In this document: piece by piece, positions 47,078 through 55,644 of the stretch
How positions within the stretch are numbered: position 1 is the stretch's first letter
Layout: each line of letters opens with the position of its first letter
Assembly (NCBI RefSeq): GCF_000374125.1
Contig: NZ_KB893637.1
Span: 372,001-436,000 of the forward strand
DNA length: 64,000 bases
Direction: 5' to 3'
From: Niabella aurantiaca DSM 17617
GTDB lineage: Bacteria > Bacteroidota > Bacteroidia > Chitinophagales > Chitinophagaceae
Translations under genes and position numbers: made by a program
The notes under the pieces: generated by a model
What the model was told of the DNA's origin: nothing
The model's input: only the letters and a program-made list of their open reading frames with translations
The model's database searches: none

Positions 47078-48214
47078 ATGAAGCGATTTAAGTATTTAAT
47101 TGTATTCCTGACACTTTTTTTGAATATTTCCGCGGCGGCGGCACAGGGGCTTCCGTCAAAGAAGCAGGTGCTGGCGGTGCTCCGGCTTACCAATGATTAT
47201 TTCATGAAGAAGTGGCCCGACACGGGCAAACCGATCGTTACCAATAAAACGCGCCCCAGCAATATATGGACGAGGGCTGTTTATTACGAGGGGCTGATGG
47301 CGTTGTATGGCATTGACCGGCGGAAGCGCTATTATGACTATGCGGCAGACTGGGGCGAAAAACACCGGTGGGGACTGCGCAGCGGTGTTGGTACAAAGAA
47401 TGCAGACGATCAGTGCTGCGGCCAGACCTATATTGATCTTTACCTTATTGATAAAAAAGAAGAGCGCATCCGGGATATTAAAGCCAGTATAGACGGGATG
47501 GTTGCAGCAGCCGACAACAGCGCCTGGAGCTGGATCGATGCGCTGCAGATGGCGATGCCCGTTTTTGCAAGACTGGGTGTGCTGTATAAGGACCCTGCTT
47601 ATTTTGACAAAATGTACCGGATCTATGCCTATACAAAAACGCAGCATGGCGGTAACGGGCTGTACAACAAGGCGGATCATTTATGGTGGCGGGATAAGGA
47701 TTTTGTTCCTCCTTATAAGGAGCCCAACGGTGAAGATTGCTATTGGAGCCGCGGAAACGGATGGGTGCTGGCGGCCCTGGTGCGGGTGCTGGAACTGTTG
47801 CCCGCGGGCGACCCGCATTATAAGGAATACCTGCAGGATTATAAAGACATGGCGGCAGCGCTGTTAAAGATACAACAGCCGGATGGCTTATGGCCCGTAA
47901 GCCTGCACGATCCGTCCCATTTCGGAGGAAAAGAGATCTCCGGCAGTTCCCTGTTCGTTTATGGATTTGCCTGGGGGGTGCGGAAGGGGATCCTGGACCG
48001 GGATACTTTCTTGCCGGCCATTGCCCGAGCCTGGAACACCATGGTCAAAGATGCGGTACACAAGAACGGCTTCCTGGGTTATGTGCAGGGAACCGGCAAG
48101 GAGCCGAAGGATGGCCAGCCGGTAACCTACAACAGCGTTCCGGATTTTGAGGACTACGGCCTGGGTTGTTTTTTGCTGGCGGGAAGCGAAGTGTACCGGT
48201 TGGGGGAAAAGTAA
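47078..48214 (+). CDS. Unsaturated rhamnogalacturonyl hydrolase, GH105 family
   Basis: A 378-residue secreted (alpha/alpha)6-barrel enzyme that removes the unsaturated galacturonate left at the non-reducing end by PL11 or PL1 lyases. The signal peptide ends at AAAAQG. Family signatures are NIWTRAVYYEGLMALY, DDQCCGQTYIDLY, WSWIDALQMAMPVFARLG with the likely catalytic D154, YWSRGNGWVLAALVRVLELL and EISGSSLFVYGFAWGVRKG. It is transcribed divergently from the SusCD operon and shares its operator region, consistent with induction by pectin. The signal peptide points to periplasmic processing. Confidence 0.92.
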   Translation: MKRFKYLIVFLTLFLNISAAAAQGLPSKKQVLAVLRLTNDYFMKKWPDTGKPIVTNKTRPSNIWTRAVYYEGLMALYGIDRRKRYYDYAADWGEKHRWGLRSGVGTKNADDQCCGQTYIDLYLIDKKEERIRDIKASIDGMVAAADNSAWSWIDALQMAMPVFARLGVLYKDPAYFDKMYRIYAYTKTQHGGNGLYNKADHLWWRDKDFVPPYKEPNGEDCYWSRGNGWVLAALVRVLELLPAGDPHYKEYLQDYKDMAAALLKIQQPDGLWPVSLHDPSHFGGKEISGSSLFVYGFAWGVRKGILDRDTFLPAIARAWNTMVKDAVHKNGFLGYVQGTGKEPKDGQPVTYNSVPDFEDYGLGCFLLAGSEVYRLGEK

Positions 48215-48232
48215 AGGCCGGGTGCGCGGCCG

Positions 48233-48257
48233 TTGTCCCATTTTTAAAGTGGGACAA
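48233..48257 (+). terminator. Hairpin after GH105
   Basis: TTGTCCCA and TGGGACAA form a perfect 8-bp stem around a 9-base loop, 18 bp after the GH105 stop codon. The stem is not followed by a T run, so it may act as an RNA 3' end rather than a classic intrinsic terminator. Confidence 0.4.
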
Positions 48258-48348
48258 GAAAACCGGTACAGTCTGGCAGGAGCTAGCCGGCAATGCTTCG
48301 CAGTATCAAGGGGTATTGGTGCATGGCAACCGGTTTCGACCATGAAAA

Positions 48349-48564
48349 ATGGCGGGTGCATACCAAATTGAAACGCCAAACGGGACTCAAGGGAAAAGAT
48401 ATATTGATGTGCAAGGAACAAATCCCAAAACTGGTGAAGTAGAGTCAGTGCAAGTAGGTAGGGTAAACAAAAATGGGACTCCAGTAAAAAGAGAAAGAGA
48501 AGCTTTAGATGATATTGAAAACGCGACAAAGCAGCGACCTAGGTTCGTTCCATACAATAATTGA
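48349..48564 (+). CDS. Orphan polymorphic-toxin C-terminal tip
   Basis: A 71-residue frame encodes what looks like the very end of a polymorphic toxin: GKRYIDVQGTNPKTGEVES, VQVGRVNKNGTPVKRERE and RPRFVPYN are of the type found at the C-termini of RHS and related effectors, where I suspect a PD-(D/E)xK-like nuclease core (D in YIDV, E and Q in EVESVQVG). No RHS core, secretion signal or obvious ribosome binding site precedes it, and the frame has a stop six bases before the ATG. It is followed by a broken candidate immunity gene. Probably a displaced, silent module; the nuclease idea is inference. Confidence 0.5.
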   Translation: MAGAYQIETPNGTQGKRYIDVQGTNPKTGEVESVQVGRVNKNGTPVKREREALDDIENATKQRPRFVPYNN

Positions 48565-48587
48565 TAATTCACAAATAAGTTGCAGAA

Positions 48588-49128
48588 ATGAAGTCAAAGC
48601 AAATTAATTTCTTTTTATCGAAAGAAGATATGTATGAAGTAGATCGTTTTTTTCTCAGAACGACTGTTTAATTTTAAAAAGAGAAATTCAAGATCCTAGA
48701 TATCTTTCTAATTACGATGTTCTTGCTAATCCCGACAAAATATTTCAAGTTTATCTAAGCAAGGATGAGTTTAAAAACAAACTTTTTTTGATAATATTAA
48801 ATTAAAAGAGCATTACTATATAAATATTCTTAAAAGTTACTGTATCGAATTTTCGATTGGAGGATTTTATCCTTACAGTTGTACGGAATTTCATTCGAGC
48901 CGATTTTACTTTATTTTTGAATACTATCGTGATGGGGCTCTTATTCACAAAGATGAAGAGTTTACCAGCTGGGCAAATCATCTACTTAAAAGCTTTAAGG
49001 CTCGCTTTTTAAGAAAAGCTTTAAACTATTCGAAAGATCCTCTTTCCTTGAAGTTTATCGATTGGATAAAAAACAATAATGCGAAAATAACAATTGATGG
49101 AACTAAGTTTATTATCCCCGCTCTTTGA
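48588..49128 (+). pseudogene. Candidate immunity gene broken by two poly-T frameshifts
   Basis: Three successive frames give one continuous protein of about 180 residues: MKSKQINFFLSKEDMYEVDR (from ATG 48588), then NDCLILKREIQDPRYLSNYD up to DEFKNKLFF, then KLKEHYYINILKSYCIEFS through GGFYPYSCTEFHSSRFYFIF to a stop at 49126-49128. Both breaks lie in runs of seven T (48647-48653 and 48783-48789), and both are -1 shifts. The soluble, aromatic-rich alpha/beta composition and the position right after a toxin tip are typical of cytoplasmic immunity proteins. The last codons and the stop lie in a repeat shared with 51626 onward, so the original end may differ. Confidence 0.6.
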
Positions 49129-49614
49129 AGCATGTTGCTACTCATAATGGTGCTGTATGAGGCTTGTAGCCTCACATGATTATATTGTAGCCGTTGGCTA
49201 TAAAATGCGCAGCACCAAATAACAGTATCTGCGATTACAATAATACTGTTCAAACCAGCTAACCTACACCTGCCGGCCAGCAATAAGCTGGCCCGGGTAA
49301 CGGATAATGCCGGTGCTACGCGCGCGCGCATGCCCTGGGGATTTTAACGACGGTACCAATAGCGGGGATGACTATGCCTATGATGTAAACGGTAATCTTA
49401 CCAAAGATGCAAACAAGGACATCAGCAGTATTGCGTATAATATCTTAGATTTACCAAAGGAAATAACGGTAACCGGCAAGGGAACGATTGTTTATCAATA
49501 TGACGCGGCGGGTAACAAACTGAGCAAAACGGTCAATGAGACCGGTCAGCCGCAAAAGACCACCACCTATTTGGGTGGAATGATCTTTGAAAATGATGTG
49601 CTGCAGCATATAGC
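49117..49614 (+). repeat. Cassette repeat copy 1 (R1)
   Basis: The segment from the end of the broken immunity gene into the RHS core recurs at 51626-52127. The first 170 bp do not code in an obvious way and contain two hairpins kept in both copies, GAGGCTTGTAGCCTC and TAGCC-GTT-GGCTA; the rest encodes RHS core. Bases 49430-49614 match 51943-52127 at 184 of 185 positions. In this copy an outer GGTGCTG/CAGCACC stem also encloses both hairpins. Confidence 0.8.
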
Positions 49615-50023
49615 AATGGAGGAGGGGCGCATACGCCCAGACGGGAGTGGCGGCGTTATTTATGACTATTTTCTGAAGGATCATTTAGGCAATATCCGGA
49701 TGATGCTGCAAGGGAATGGCACTTTGCTGGAAGAAACGCACTATTATGCCTTCGGGCTTACCATGAAGGGCATTTCCACTCAGCAAACCAGCTCTTCCTT
49801 ACAAAATAAAATCCTTTACAATGGTAAAGAACTACAGCGGGACATAGGATTCGATCAGTATGATTATAGTGCACGTTATTATGATGCCCAGATCGGTAAA
49901 TGGCTTCAGCAAGATCCATTGGGGGAAAAGTATTTTAGTATGAATCCTTATAGCTACGCATTGAATAATCCAATTAGCTTGTTAGATTTGGATGGTAGGG
50001 ATGCAACTATTATTTTTTGTTGA
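49307..50023 (+). CDS. RHS-repeat core fragment, frameshifted before its toxin tail
   Basis: A 238-residue frame carrying the end of an RHS/YD-repeat protein: [72 protein letters not shown] and the core-terminal YYDAQIGKWLQQDPLGEKYF with NPYSYALNNPISLLDLDGRD. This is the conserved hinge after which RHS proteins switch to variable toxin tips. The first ten residues (MPVLRARACP) are out of frame relative to the other copy. At the T run 50013-50018 the frame shifts by -1 and continues as the metalloprotease-like tail listed next, so the two were one protein. Full RHS proteins exceed 1000 residues; only about 230 remain here. Confidence 0.8.
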   Translation: MPVLRARACPGDFNDGTNSGDDYAYDVNGNLTKDANKDISSIAYNILDLPKEITVTGKGTIVYQYDAAGNKLSKTVNETGQPQKTTTYLGGMIFENDVLQHIAMEEGRIRPDGSGGVIYDYFLKDHLGNIRMMLQGNGTLLEETHYYAFGLTMKGISTQQTSSSLQNKILYNGKELQRDIGFDQYDYSARYYDAQIGKWLQQDPLGEKYFSMNPYSYALNNPISLLDLDGRDATIIFC

Positions 50024-50691
50024 ATGAAAAAGGAGCTGTTGTAAGGATAATAGTAAATTCAACCATATATATAAAAGGTGGTAGCGAAGAAGAACGCAAA
50101 AAATATATTGACGCAGCAAATGATTATTTAGTCAATCACAATAATTTTGATGATGCTAAGTCTTCTGTCAATCTAACGTTTGATATTAAATATAAAGATG
50201 GAACAGGAAGATCTACACGTAATCTTAAAGAAGGAGAGAATATGTTTGATATTGCTGGAGGTAGCGCAGCCACTGGAAGATGGGATGAGATTAGTAAACA
50301 ATATGTAACGGGAGTTTACGGACATATTCAGAAAGGAATGATTGATGAAGAATTGATGGGGAATACAATTTTCCATGAATCGCTACATTTATTAGGATTG
50401 ACCGATCGTTATGATGAGGTGGGATATAAAAAGGATAAAGATGGCGACGGTCTGAAGGACCGGAAAACCAAACCGCATGATGGTTTTATTTTCGATATGA
50501 TGGGTGCTTTTCATTACGGAAAATGGCAGAAATTTAGTAATGTGCATAGAAAAAACTATAGGAATTACTTAGAAACAATTAGAAAGACCAAGCCTGAATT
50601 GATCAGGCAAACTAGACAAAATGAGTACCAGTTTTTATTGAAATATAGAGTTGATTTGGATGCGAATCAGGAATTGATAACGCCTAAATAA
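50017..50691 (+). CDS. Metzincin-like protease toxin tail of the RHS fragment
   Basis: This frame continues the preceding RHS core after a -1 shift (expected junction DGRDATIIFLLNEKGAVV). Its 224 residues hold H120-E121-x-x-H124-x-x-G127-x-x-D130 in FHESLHLLGLTDRYDE, the zinc-binding motif of metzincins whose third ligand is Asp, and a downstream Met-turn candidate in IFDMMGAFHYG. KKDKDGDGLKDRK resembles a calcium loop. A related tail occurs at 54643-55644. Polymorphic-toxin proteases are delivered into rival cells; this role is inferred from architecture. The start shown (TTG) is formal, not a true translation start. Confidence 0.7.
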   Translation: MLNEKGAVVRIIVNSTIYIKGGSEEERKKYIDAANDYLVNHNNFDDAKSSVNLTFDIKYKDGTGRSTRNLKEGENMFDIAGGSAATGRWDEISKQYVTGVYGHIQKGMIDEELMGNTIFHESLHLLGLTDRYDEVGYKKDKDGDGLKDRKTKPHDGFIFDMMGAFHYGKWQKFSNVHRKNYRNYLETIRKTKPELIRQTRQNEYQFLLKYRVDLDANQELITPK

Positions 50692-50698
50692 TCGAATT

Positions 50699-51592
50699 GT
50701 GTATAAAAGGCTCATTAGTTTGTTTATTTTATTTGGAATGCTTTTTCAGGGGCAGAATTGTATGGCGTCTGTGTTTGGCAGGGAAGGTGTTGCTTATGGA
50801 ATTTTAAAACGCCCATTTTCCTACTTATTTGCAAGAGACTTCGATTTTAGTTATGTACCTGATTCTGCTAGCATCCGCGATTTGCTGCCTCTTAAGGATG
50901 GATTTCTCATTGCAATGTTAGGAAACGGACACGGATTGATTAGTTCAGCCGACCAAGGTGATAGCTGGTCAAAATATGGAGATGATAGTATTTATTTTAG
51001 ACAATTTATCATTGACGATAATAATGTTATTTGGGGGCTTGATTATTCTAGGGATTATGCATATTTGTATAGATCCTTCGATACCGGGAAAACCTGGCAT
51101 TTCTTTAAGCTTGATATATCAAAAATGTTCCCTATAAAAATTATTTCAAAGTACTATGAGCCGCTGAAAGTGGTAACAATCAATAGAAATATTTACAAGC
51201 TAAAAGGCGATAGCCCTTTGGACAATTGGTTATTAGTAGGGCGCGATGACAGTCTTCTTTTTTTAGAGGGATTGGTAAGTGCCAACTTTGTAGTAAGGAA
51301 CAAAACAATATATAAGAAAAGATCTGAAGAGGAATGCGACTCAATATTTCAGATTAAAGAGTTTGAACCATTAGATATTCTGGCAAAAGATGATACGTTG
51401 TTTGTTTCGGGAACTGATCATAGACAAAGTAGTGTTTTTGGATATTTTTTAAATGGTAAATTACATAGGATCGAGATAAAAGAGCCATACGCATTGCTTG
51501 GTATTCGTTTGGATGCCAGGGGCAGAATTTGGGCGTTTGGGGACAAAGGCATTTATCTATATGAAGATGGCAGGTTGGTCAGAAAATACTAA
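50699..51592 (+). CDS. Secreted beta-propeller-like protein, candidate immunity factor
   Basis: A 297-residue protein starting at GTG 50699, 7 bp after the protease tail. A signal peptide (ISLFILFGMLFQGQNCMAS) is followed by repeats of the sortilin/BNR kind: GLISSADQGDSWSKYGDDSI, YLYRSFDTGKTWHFFKL and ARGRIWAFGDKGIYLYEDG, which suggests a beta-propeller. The signal peptide would send it to the periplasm, or to the surface if the internal Cys is a lipobox (GQNC is not a good one). Its position suggests protection against the adjacent metalloprotease toxin, but immunity by a propeller protein is unusual and not established. No similar gene follows the second protease tail. Confidence 0.6.
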   Translation: MYKRLISLFILFGMLFQGQNCMASVFGREGVAYGILKRPFSYLFARDFDFSYVPDSASIRDLLPLKDGFLIAMLGNGHGLISSADQGDSWSKYGDDSIYFRQFIIDDNNVIWGLDYSRDYAYLYRSFDTGKTWHFFKLDISKMFPIKIISKYYEPLKVVTINRNIYKLKGDSPLDNWLLVGRDDSLLFLEGLVSANFVVRNKTIYKKRSEEECDSIFQIKEFEPLDILAKDDTLFVSGTDHRQSSVFGYFLNGKLHRIEIKEPYALLGIRLDARGRIWAFGDKGIYLYEDGRLVRKY

Positions 51593-52083
51593 GTGCTAAG
51601 CCAATTATGCTCTTCGATGCATGTACCCCCGCTCTTCGAAGCATGTTGCTGCTCATAATGGCGCTGTATGAGGCTTGTAGCCTCACACGATTATATTGTA
51701 GCCTTTGGCTATAAAATGCGCAGTACCCAATAGCAGTATCTGGATTACAATAATACTGTTCAAACCAGCTAACCTACACCTGCCAGCCAGAAAACAATAA
51801 GCTGGCCCGGGTAACGGATAATGCTGGTGATACGCGTGCGCATAACCTGGGCGATTTTAATGATGGCGGTAATGTGGATGATGACTATACGTATGATGTA
51901 AACGGCAACCTGACACTTGATAAAAACAAGAACATCAGCAATATTGCGTATAATATCTTAGATTTACCAAAGGAAATAACGGTAACCGGCAAGGGAACGA
52001 TTGTTTATCAATAGGACGCGGCGGGTAACAAACTGAGCAAAACGGTCAATGAGACCGGTCAGCCGCAAAAGACCACCACCTAT
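51593..52083 (+). pseudogene. RHS core upstream part of cassette 3, with amber codon
   Basis: From 51796 the frame used by the downstream RHS ORF is open and coding-like (NNKLARVTDNAGDTRAHNLG, YDVNGNLTLDKNKNISNIAY) until TAG at 52012-52014, where the sister copy has TAT (VYQYDAAG). The amber arises from a single T-to-G change. Bases 51593-51795 contain a short spacer and the non-coding part of repeat R2. A functional protein would need readthrough or a restart at TTG 52084. Confidence 0.65.
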
Positions 52084-52127
52084 TTGGGTGGAATGATCTT
52101 TGAAAATGATGTGCTGCAGCATATAGC
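51626..52127 (+). repeat. Cassette repeat copy 2 (R2)
   Basis: Second copy of the repeat at 49117-49614, with the same two hairpins (GAGGCTTGTAGCCTC; TAGCC-TTT-GGCTA, where only the loop base differs). The outer stem of copy 1 is not kept. The 185-bp stretch 51943-52127 differs from 49430-49614 by the single base that creates the amber at 52012. Directly repeated copies 2.5 kb apart could recombine and swap or delete the toxin-immunity pair between them. Confidence 0.8.
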
Positions 52128-53196
52128 TACAGAAGAGGGGCGTGTGCGTCCGAATGGCAGTGGAGGAGTGGTGTATGATTATTTTTTGAAGGATCATTTA
52201 GGCAATACACGGATGCTGCTGCAAGAGAATGGTGCTCTGTTGGAAGAAACACACTACTATCCGTTCGGGTTGACGCAAAAAGGTATATCCTACACGAATC
52301 CAATCCCATCACTACAGAACAAGGACAAAACGTTCCAGGGGCAGAAATTCGATGATGATCTGGGGCTGAACTATTACAGTTTTAAGTACCGTAATCATGA
52401 TCCGCAGATCGGGAGGTTCATAGAAATAGATCCGCTGGCGAATGACTATGTGTATAATTCGCCTTATGCGTTTAGTGAAAACGCTGTGACAGGAGATGTT
52501 GAGTTAGAAGGGTTAGAAAGAGTAAGCGCACGGTATATGGATCCCTATTATTACGCGCAACAGCGGAGGTCCTACCAACAAGTTAATAGTTATGTGCCAA
52601 ATGCGTCGTCTTACCGGCGTACTTCAACGTATACATCAAATGCATATAATACCGCTACAACAGATGCTGATATTTATGTTCCCCGAACATCATCTACGGA
52701 TCCAACTATTACAAAGGGTAATTTGAGAGGAGAGGCCGCTACCTATACTCTTCAGACGTTAGATGCGGTATATGATCAAGTAAAGTCAATTAAAGTTACA
52801 ACAGATAATATCCATAGTAAAAATCTTGCGGGAGGAGAAGAGTTTTCAAGTAAGGTTTCGGGTGTGGAAATAACATTCAATAGTTCAGAAGCCGAGAAGG
52901 CATTTAATACAGCCACAGCAAATTATAACAATAAAGTCGGCCAAATTGAGGCGGATGCCACTAGTGCGCTTAAAGCAATGCCAGCCTACCCGGAAAAAGG
53001 GACCGCTGGTGAGCAACTTAAATGGTCCATGCAAGCAAATAGTATAGAGGCAGGGAAAAATTTAAAGATTTTATCATTAGGGTTGTCTCCGGTACAGCAA
53101 GTATTAAATAAAACAAACTCTAAGGACTATAAACTGCAAAAAACGGAAACCAGGGATATTCCGGAAATTAGAGCAACACGAAATCGATCTTTTTAG
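52084..53196 (+). CDS. RHS core tail with unrecognised C-terminal toxin domain
   Basis: A 370-residue frame beginning formally at TTG 52084. Residues 1-130 are RHS core ([71 protein letters not shown]). The remaining 240 residues are unrelated to the other tails: a Tyr/Ser/Thr-rich stretch ([20 protein letters not shown]), then a helical, acidic region with [20 protein letters not shown] and [20 protein letters not shown]. No catalytic motif is recognised. It is followed within 6 bp by a tiny membrane protein gene and then a metallopeptidase-like gene, which are candidates for its immunity or partners. Confidence 0.7.
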   Translation: MGGMIFENDVLQHIATEEGRVRPNGSGGVVYDYFLKDHLGNTRMLLQENGALLEETHYYPFGLTQKGISYTNPIPSLQNKDKTFQGQKFDDDLGLNYYSFKYRNHDPQIGRFIEIDPLANDYVYNSPYAFSENAVTGDVELEGLERVSARYMDPYYYAQQRRSYQQVNSYVPNASSYRRTSTYTSNAYNTATTDADIYVPRTSSTDPTITKGNLRGEAATYTLQTLDAVYDQVKSIKVTTDNIHSKNLAGGEEFSSKVSGVEITFNSSEAEKAFNTATANYNNKVGQIEADATSALKAMPAYPEKGTAGEQLKWSMQANSIEAGKNLKILSLGLSPVQQVLNKTNSKDYKLQKTETRDIPEIRATRNRSF

Positions 53197-53201
53197 TAAA
53201 A

Positions 53202-53363
53202 ATGGGAAAGATAAAGAGAGATAAGAAAAAGGATGATATTAATCAGATACCTCCACTAATGAAGTATATCCTTTGGGTAGCGATTGTTTTACTTATACTT
53301 TATTTTATTTTTTTTTGGAAATATGTTCCAAGAACAACATTTCCGTCTTATCGGCCTAAATAA
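53202..53363 (+). CDS. 53-residue single-pass membrane protein
   Basis: ATG 53202 opens a short frame, 5 bp after the RHS tail stop, encoding a charged N-terminus (GKIKRDKKKDD), one hydrophobic helix (YILWVAIVLLILYFIFFW) and a short Pro/Arg tail. Size and placement resemble small membrane immunity proteins, but no family is recognised. It is followed 12 bp later by the metallopeptidase-like gene, so the three could be co-transcribed. Confidence 0.5.
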   Translation: MGKIKRDKKKDDINQIPPLMKYILWVAIVLLILYFIFFWKYVPRTTFPSYRPK

Positions 53364-53375
53364 TGGAATTGCCAA

Positions 53376-54110
53376 ATGTTTAATTTTTTGTTTAACAAAA
53401 AAGGGAATAACCCGATTGATACTGAAACAGAGAAGTGGATGAATCAAGCTTTTAGCTGGCTGATTAAGCAGTTCGGTGAAAGTGATTTAAAGTCCAAAGA
53501 TGTTTTAACTCCTGATCAGAAATATTTTCCTATACGATATGACGGTACAATGTCTTCTTTGCAGGCAACCGCAGTAATTGTTGCTTCTCAAATGGGAATA
53601 GATGTAAAGGAAATAAACCTGCAGGTTTATGAGAATAATATACATGAGCTCGGGCGTTCTTTATGGACAAATGTTGAGAAAGAGCAATCTGAAGCTTTAT
53701 CACAGGGTTTGTATTTTGATAAGAATGAAAGTGGATATTATGATATACTTGTCGAAAAATCGAATTTAGATGATCCCGAAAATCTTGTTGCTACTTTAGC
53801 TCATGAGTTCAGTCATATTAAAATATTAGGAGAACACCGTTTGGAGCTTAATGACGAAAGCTTAACTGATTTAGCTACTGTTGTTTTTGGCTTGGGCATC
53901 TTTAATGCGAATGCGGCATTTAAGGAAATTAAATCAATAGATGGGTATGGCTATAAAACTGCGGGTTATTTGACCCAAAAAGAGTGGGGCTATGCTTTGG
54001 CTTTATATGCTATTTTTAGAGGAGAGTCTAGTCCTGAGTGGGTTCAATATCTAAATAAAAATATTAAATCAGATTTTGAGAAAAGTATTCTTTGGCTAAT
54101 GCTATATTAA
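53376..54110 (+). CDS. HEFSH metallopeptidase-like protein of the RHS array
   Basis: A 244-residue protein without signal peptide. H143-E144-x-x-H147 in TLAHEFSHIKILGEHRLE is a zincin motif, and E/D residues in NDESLTDLATVVFGLGIFN about 18 residues later are good third-ligand candidates (gluzincin-like). The rest is alpha-helical (QATAVIVASQMGIDVKEINL). Genes of this type recur beside RHS tails in Bacteroidota as far as I recall, but their role is not settled: immunity, toxin processing or a separate effector are all possible. The last residues (SILWLMLY) may be altered by the junction at about 54100. Confidence 0.6.
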   Translation: MFNFLFNKKGNNPIDTETEKWMNQAFSWLIKQFGESDLKSKDVLTPDQKYFPIRYDGTMSSLQATAVIVASQMGIDVKEINLQVYENNIHELGRSLWTNVEKEQSEALSQGLYFDKNESGYYDILVEKSNLDDPENLVATLAHEFSHIKILGEHRLELNDESLTDLATVVFGLGIFNANAAFKEIKSIDGYGYKTAGYLTQKEWGYALALYAIFRGESSPEWVQYLNKNIKSDFEKSILWLMLY

Positions 54111-54217
54111 CAAATAAAACGGGTAATGATAAGGTGTATTTGCAGGTAACTTATCCGCATGACCTTAAAATCAAAGTAGCTAATGGTACAACCAATCACC
54201 TACAAAAAGTAAAATAA
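54086..54217 (+). pseudogene. Possible toxin-tail remnant before membrane protein
   Basis: In the frame overlapping the end of the metallopeptidase-like gene, the sequence reads NKTGNDKVYLQVTYPHDLK then IKVANGTTNHLQKVK and stops at TAA, which overlaps the ATG of the next gene (TAATG). The residue composition is protein-like and the overlap with the next gene looks like translational coupling, so this may be the last 40 residues of a lost toxin whose immunity gene is the next one. Confidence 0.3.
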
Positions 54218-54531
54218 TGAAGGCGAAAAAGATCTTAATAGGACTATTGACAGGTGTTTTTCTTTTATTTGTCCTGTTTTTTTTAGTTATAAATATAGTT
54301 GATCTTGTGAATGTTTTTAAACATAGTGGCGAGTACCCGTTTGAAAGTGCCTTTTTCTCAAAATACTCCATATATAGATCAAGAAATACCTATATTTTAT
54401 TTCAATTAATATCTGTTTTTTTTTTAATTCTTACAGCTTTCTTTGCTTTTAAGAGAAAATGGAAGATGTTTTTTATAGTTTTTTCTTTTGATATAGTTCT
54501 GTTGTTGTATCCAGTATTAACTAATGCATGA
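54217..54531 (+). CDS. Small three-helix membrane protein, candidate immunity
   Basis: A 104-residue very hydrophobic protein with three predicted transmembrane helices: ILIGLLTGVFLLFVLFFLV, YILFQLISVFFLILTAFFAF and MFFIVFSFDIVLLLYPVL. Its ATG overlaps the stop of a short toxin-like remnant. Multi-helix membrane proteins of this size often protect against pore-forming or membrane-acting toxins; here this is inferred only from position. Strongly AT-rich compared with the pectin genes. Confidence 0.5.
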   Translation: MKAKKILIGLLTGVFLLFVLFFLVINIVDLVNVFKHSGEYPFESAFFSKYSIYRSRNTYILFQLISVFFLILTAFFAFKRKWKMFFIVFSFDIVLLLYPVLTNA

Positions 54532-54642
54532 CTGAAGAGTGTTATTTATAGGGCCCCGTCTCAAAAATCATTCTTGGAACTGTAAGGGCGGTTCCGTCCG
54601 GATAGTAGCACTTTTACAGCCGATTATTTTCTGAAGGATCAT

Positions 54643-55644
54643 TTGGGTAATGTACGGTCAATGATCAATGAGAATAAGACCCTGCTGGAGGAGACACATT
54701 ATTATCCATTCGGCTTGACAATGAAAGGTATCGGGTATCAGAATACAACAATAACAAGCAATAAATATAAATACAATGGGAAAGAAGAACAAAGACAAGA
54801 ATTCAGTGATGGTTCAGGTCTTGAGTGGTTGGATTACGGAGCGAGGTTCTATGATGCACAAATAGGAAGGTGGGGTGTTATAGATCCAAAAGTTGAAAAA
54901 TATCATGAACTAACACCATATGATTATGCCTTAAATAATCCAATTATCTATGTTGACCCTGATGGTAAGGATGGCGGTGTATCAGTTCACGGTGACACAA
55001 TATCAATTAATACCACAGTATATGTAATGGGAGTGGATGCAGCTAAACGTGTAGCTCAATTAAACAAGTATGTAGAAGATAATCAAGCCCTTACTCATGG
55101 CACTTATAAGGATGAGAATGGAAAAATATGGAGAATAGAAACAAATGTGACATATGCACTCGCATCTGAAGAAATGCGGAAAAGTAAAGATCCTGGAGCT
55201 GGTAATAATCTCATGGAATTTACAAATGAAATGAAGACAGGAGACGCATCTGTAACTAATATACATCAGGATTATATAAAAAATGAAAAAGGCGTTGTGA
55301 TAGGAAAGAGTGAATACTATAAAACGGGAAATTATATAAAAATGAATGCTCAAAATGACTATTATGCGTCTCCTGCAACGGGATTTCATGAAACATATCA
55401 CGCTCTGGGACTGTCAGATAGATACTATGATACCTATCCAAATAGAGTAAGAACGAGTACTCCCAATAGTAAGGAATTTATTGGAGACGTAATGGGGACA
55501 GGCAAAGCAATAAAAGTAGAAGGGGTTCATTGGAATAACTGGGGTAATTATATATTAAAACAAGGTAAGAATAGTTTTATTTTAAATAAAGTAGTAGATA
55601 GACCTGCGGCATCAACATACGAAAAGAACAAAAAACTTTTATGA
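54643..55644 (+). CDS. RHS core fragment with metzincin-like protease tail
   Basis: RHS homology begins abruptly at about 54601 ([14 protein letters not shown], in frame); no ATG precedes it and TTG 54643 is only a formal start. Core motifs: [57 protein letters not shown] and [19 protein letters not shown]. The tail carries H249-E250-x-x-H253-x-x-G256-x-x-D259 in [16 protein letters not shown] and a Met-turn candidate in [10 protein letters not shown], the same layout as the tail at 50017-50691, though the rest has diverged. It is unbroken from core to tail, so it shows what the frameshifted relative once looked like. Its stop overlaps the next gene (ATGA). Confidence 0.75.
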   Translation: MGNVRSMINENKTLLEETHYYPFGLTMKGIGYQNTTITSNKYKYNGKEEQRQEFSDGSGLEWLDYGARFYDAQIGRWGVIDPKVEKYHELTPYDYALNNPIIYVDPDGKDGGVSVHGDTISINTTVYVMGVDAAKRVAQLNKYVEDNQALTHGTYKDENGKIWRIETNVTYALASEEMRKSKDPGAGNNLMEFTNEMKTGDASVTNIHQDYIKNEKGVVIGKSEYYKTGNYIKMNAQNDYYASPATGFHETYHALGLSDRYYDTYPNRVRTSTPNSKEFIGDVMGTGKAIKVEGVHWNNWGNYILKQGKNSFILNKVVDRPAASTYEKNKKLL

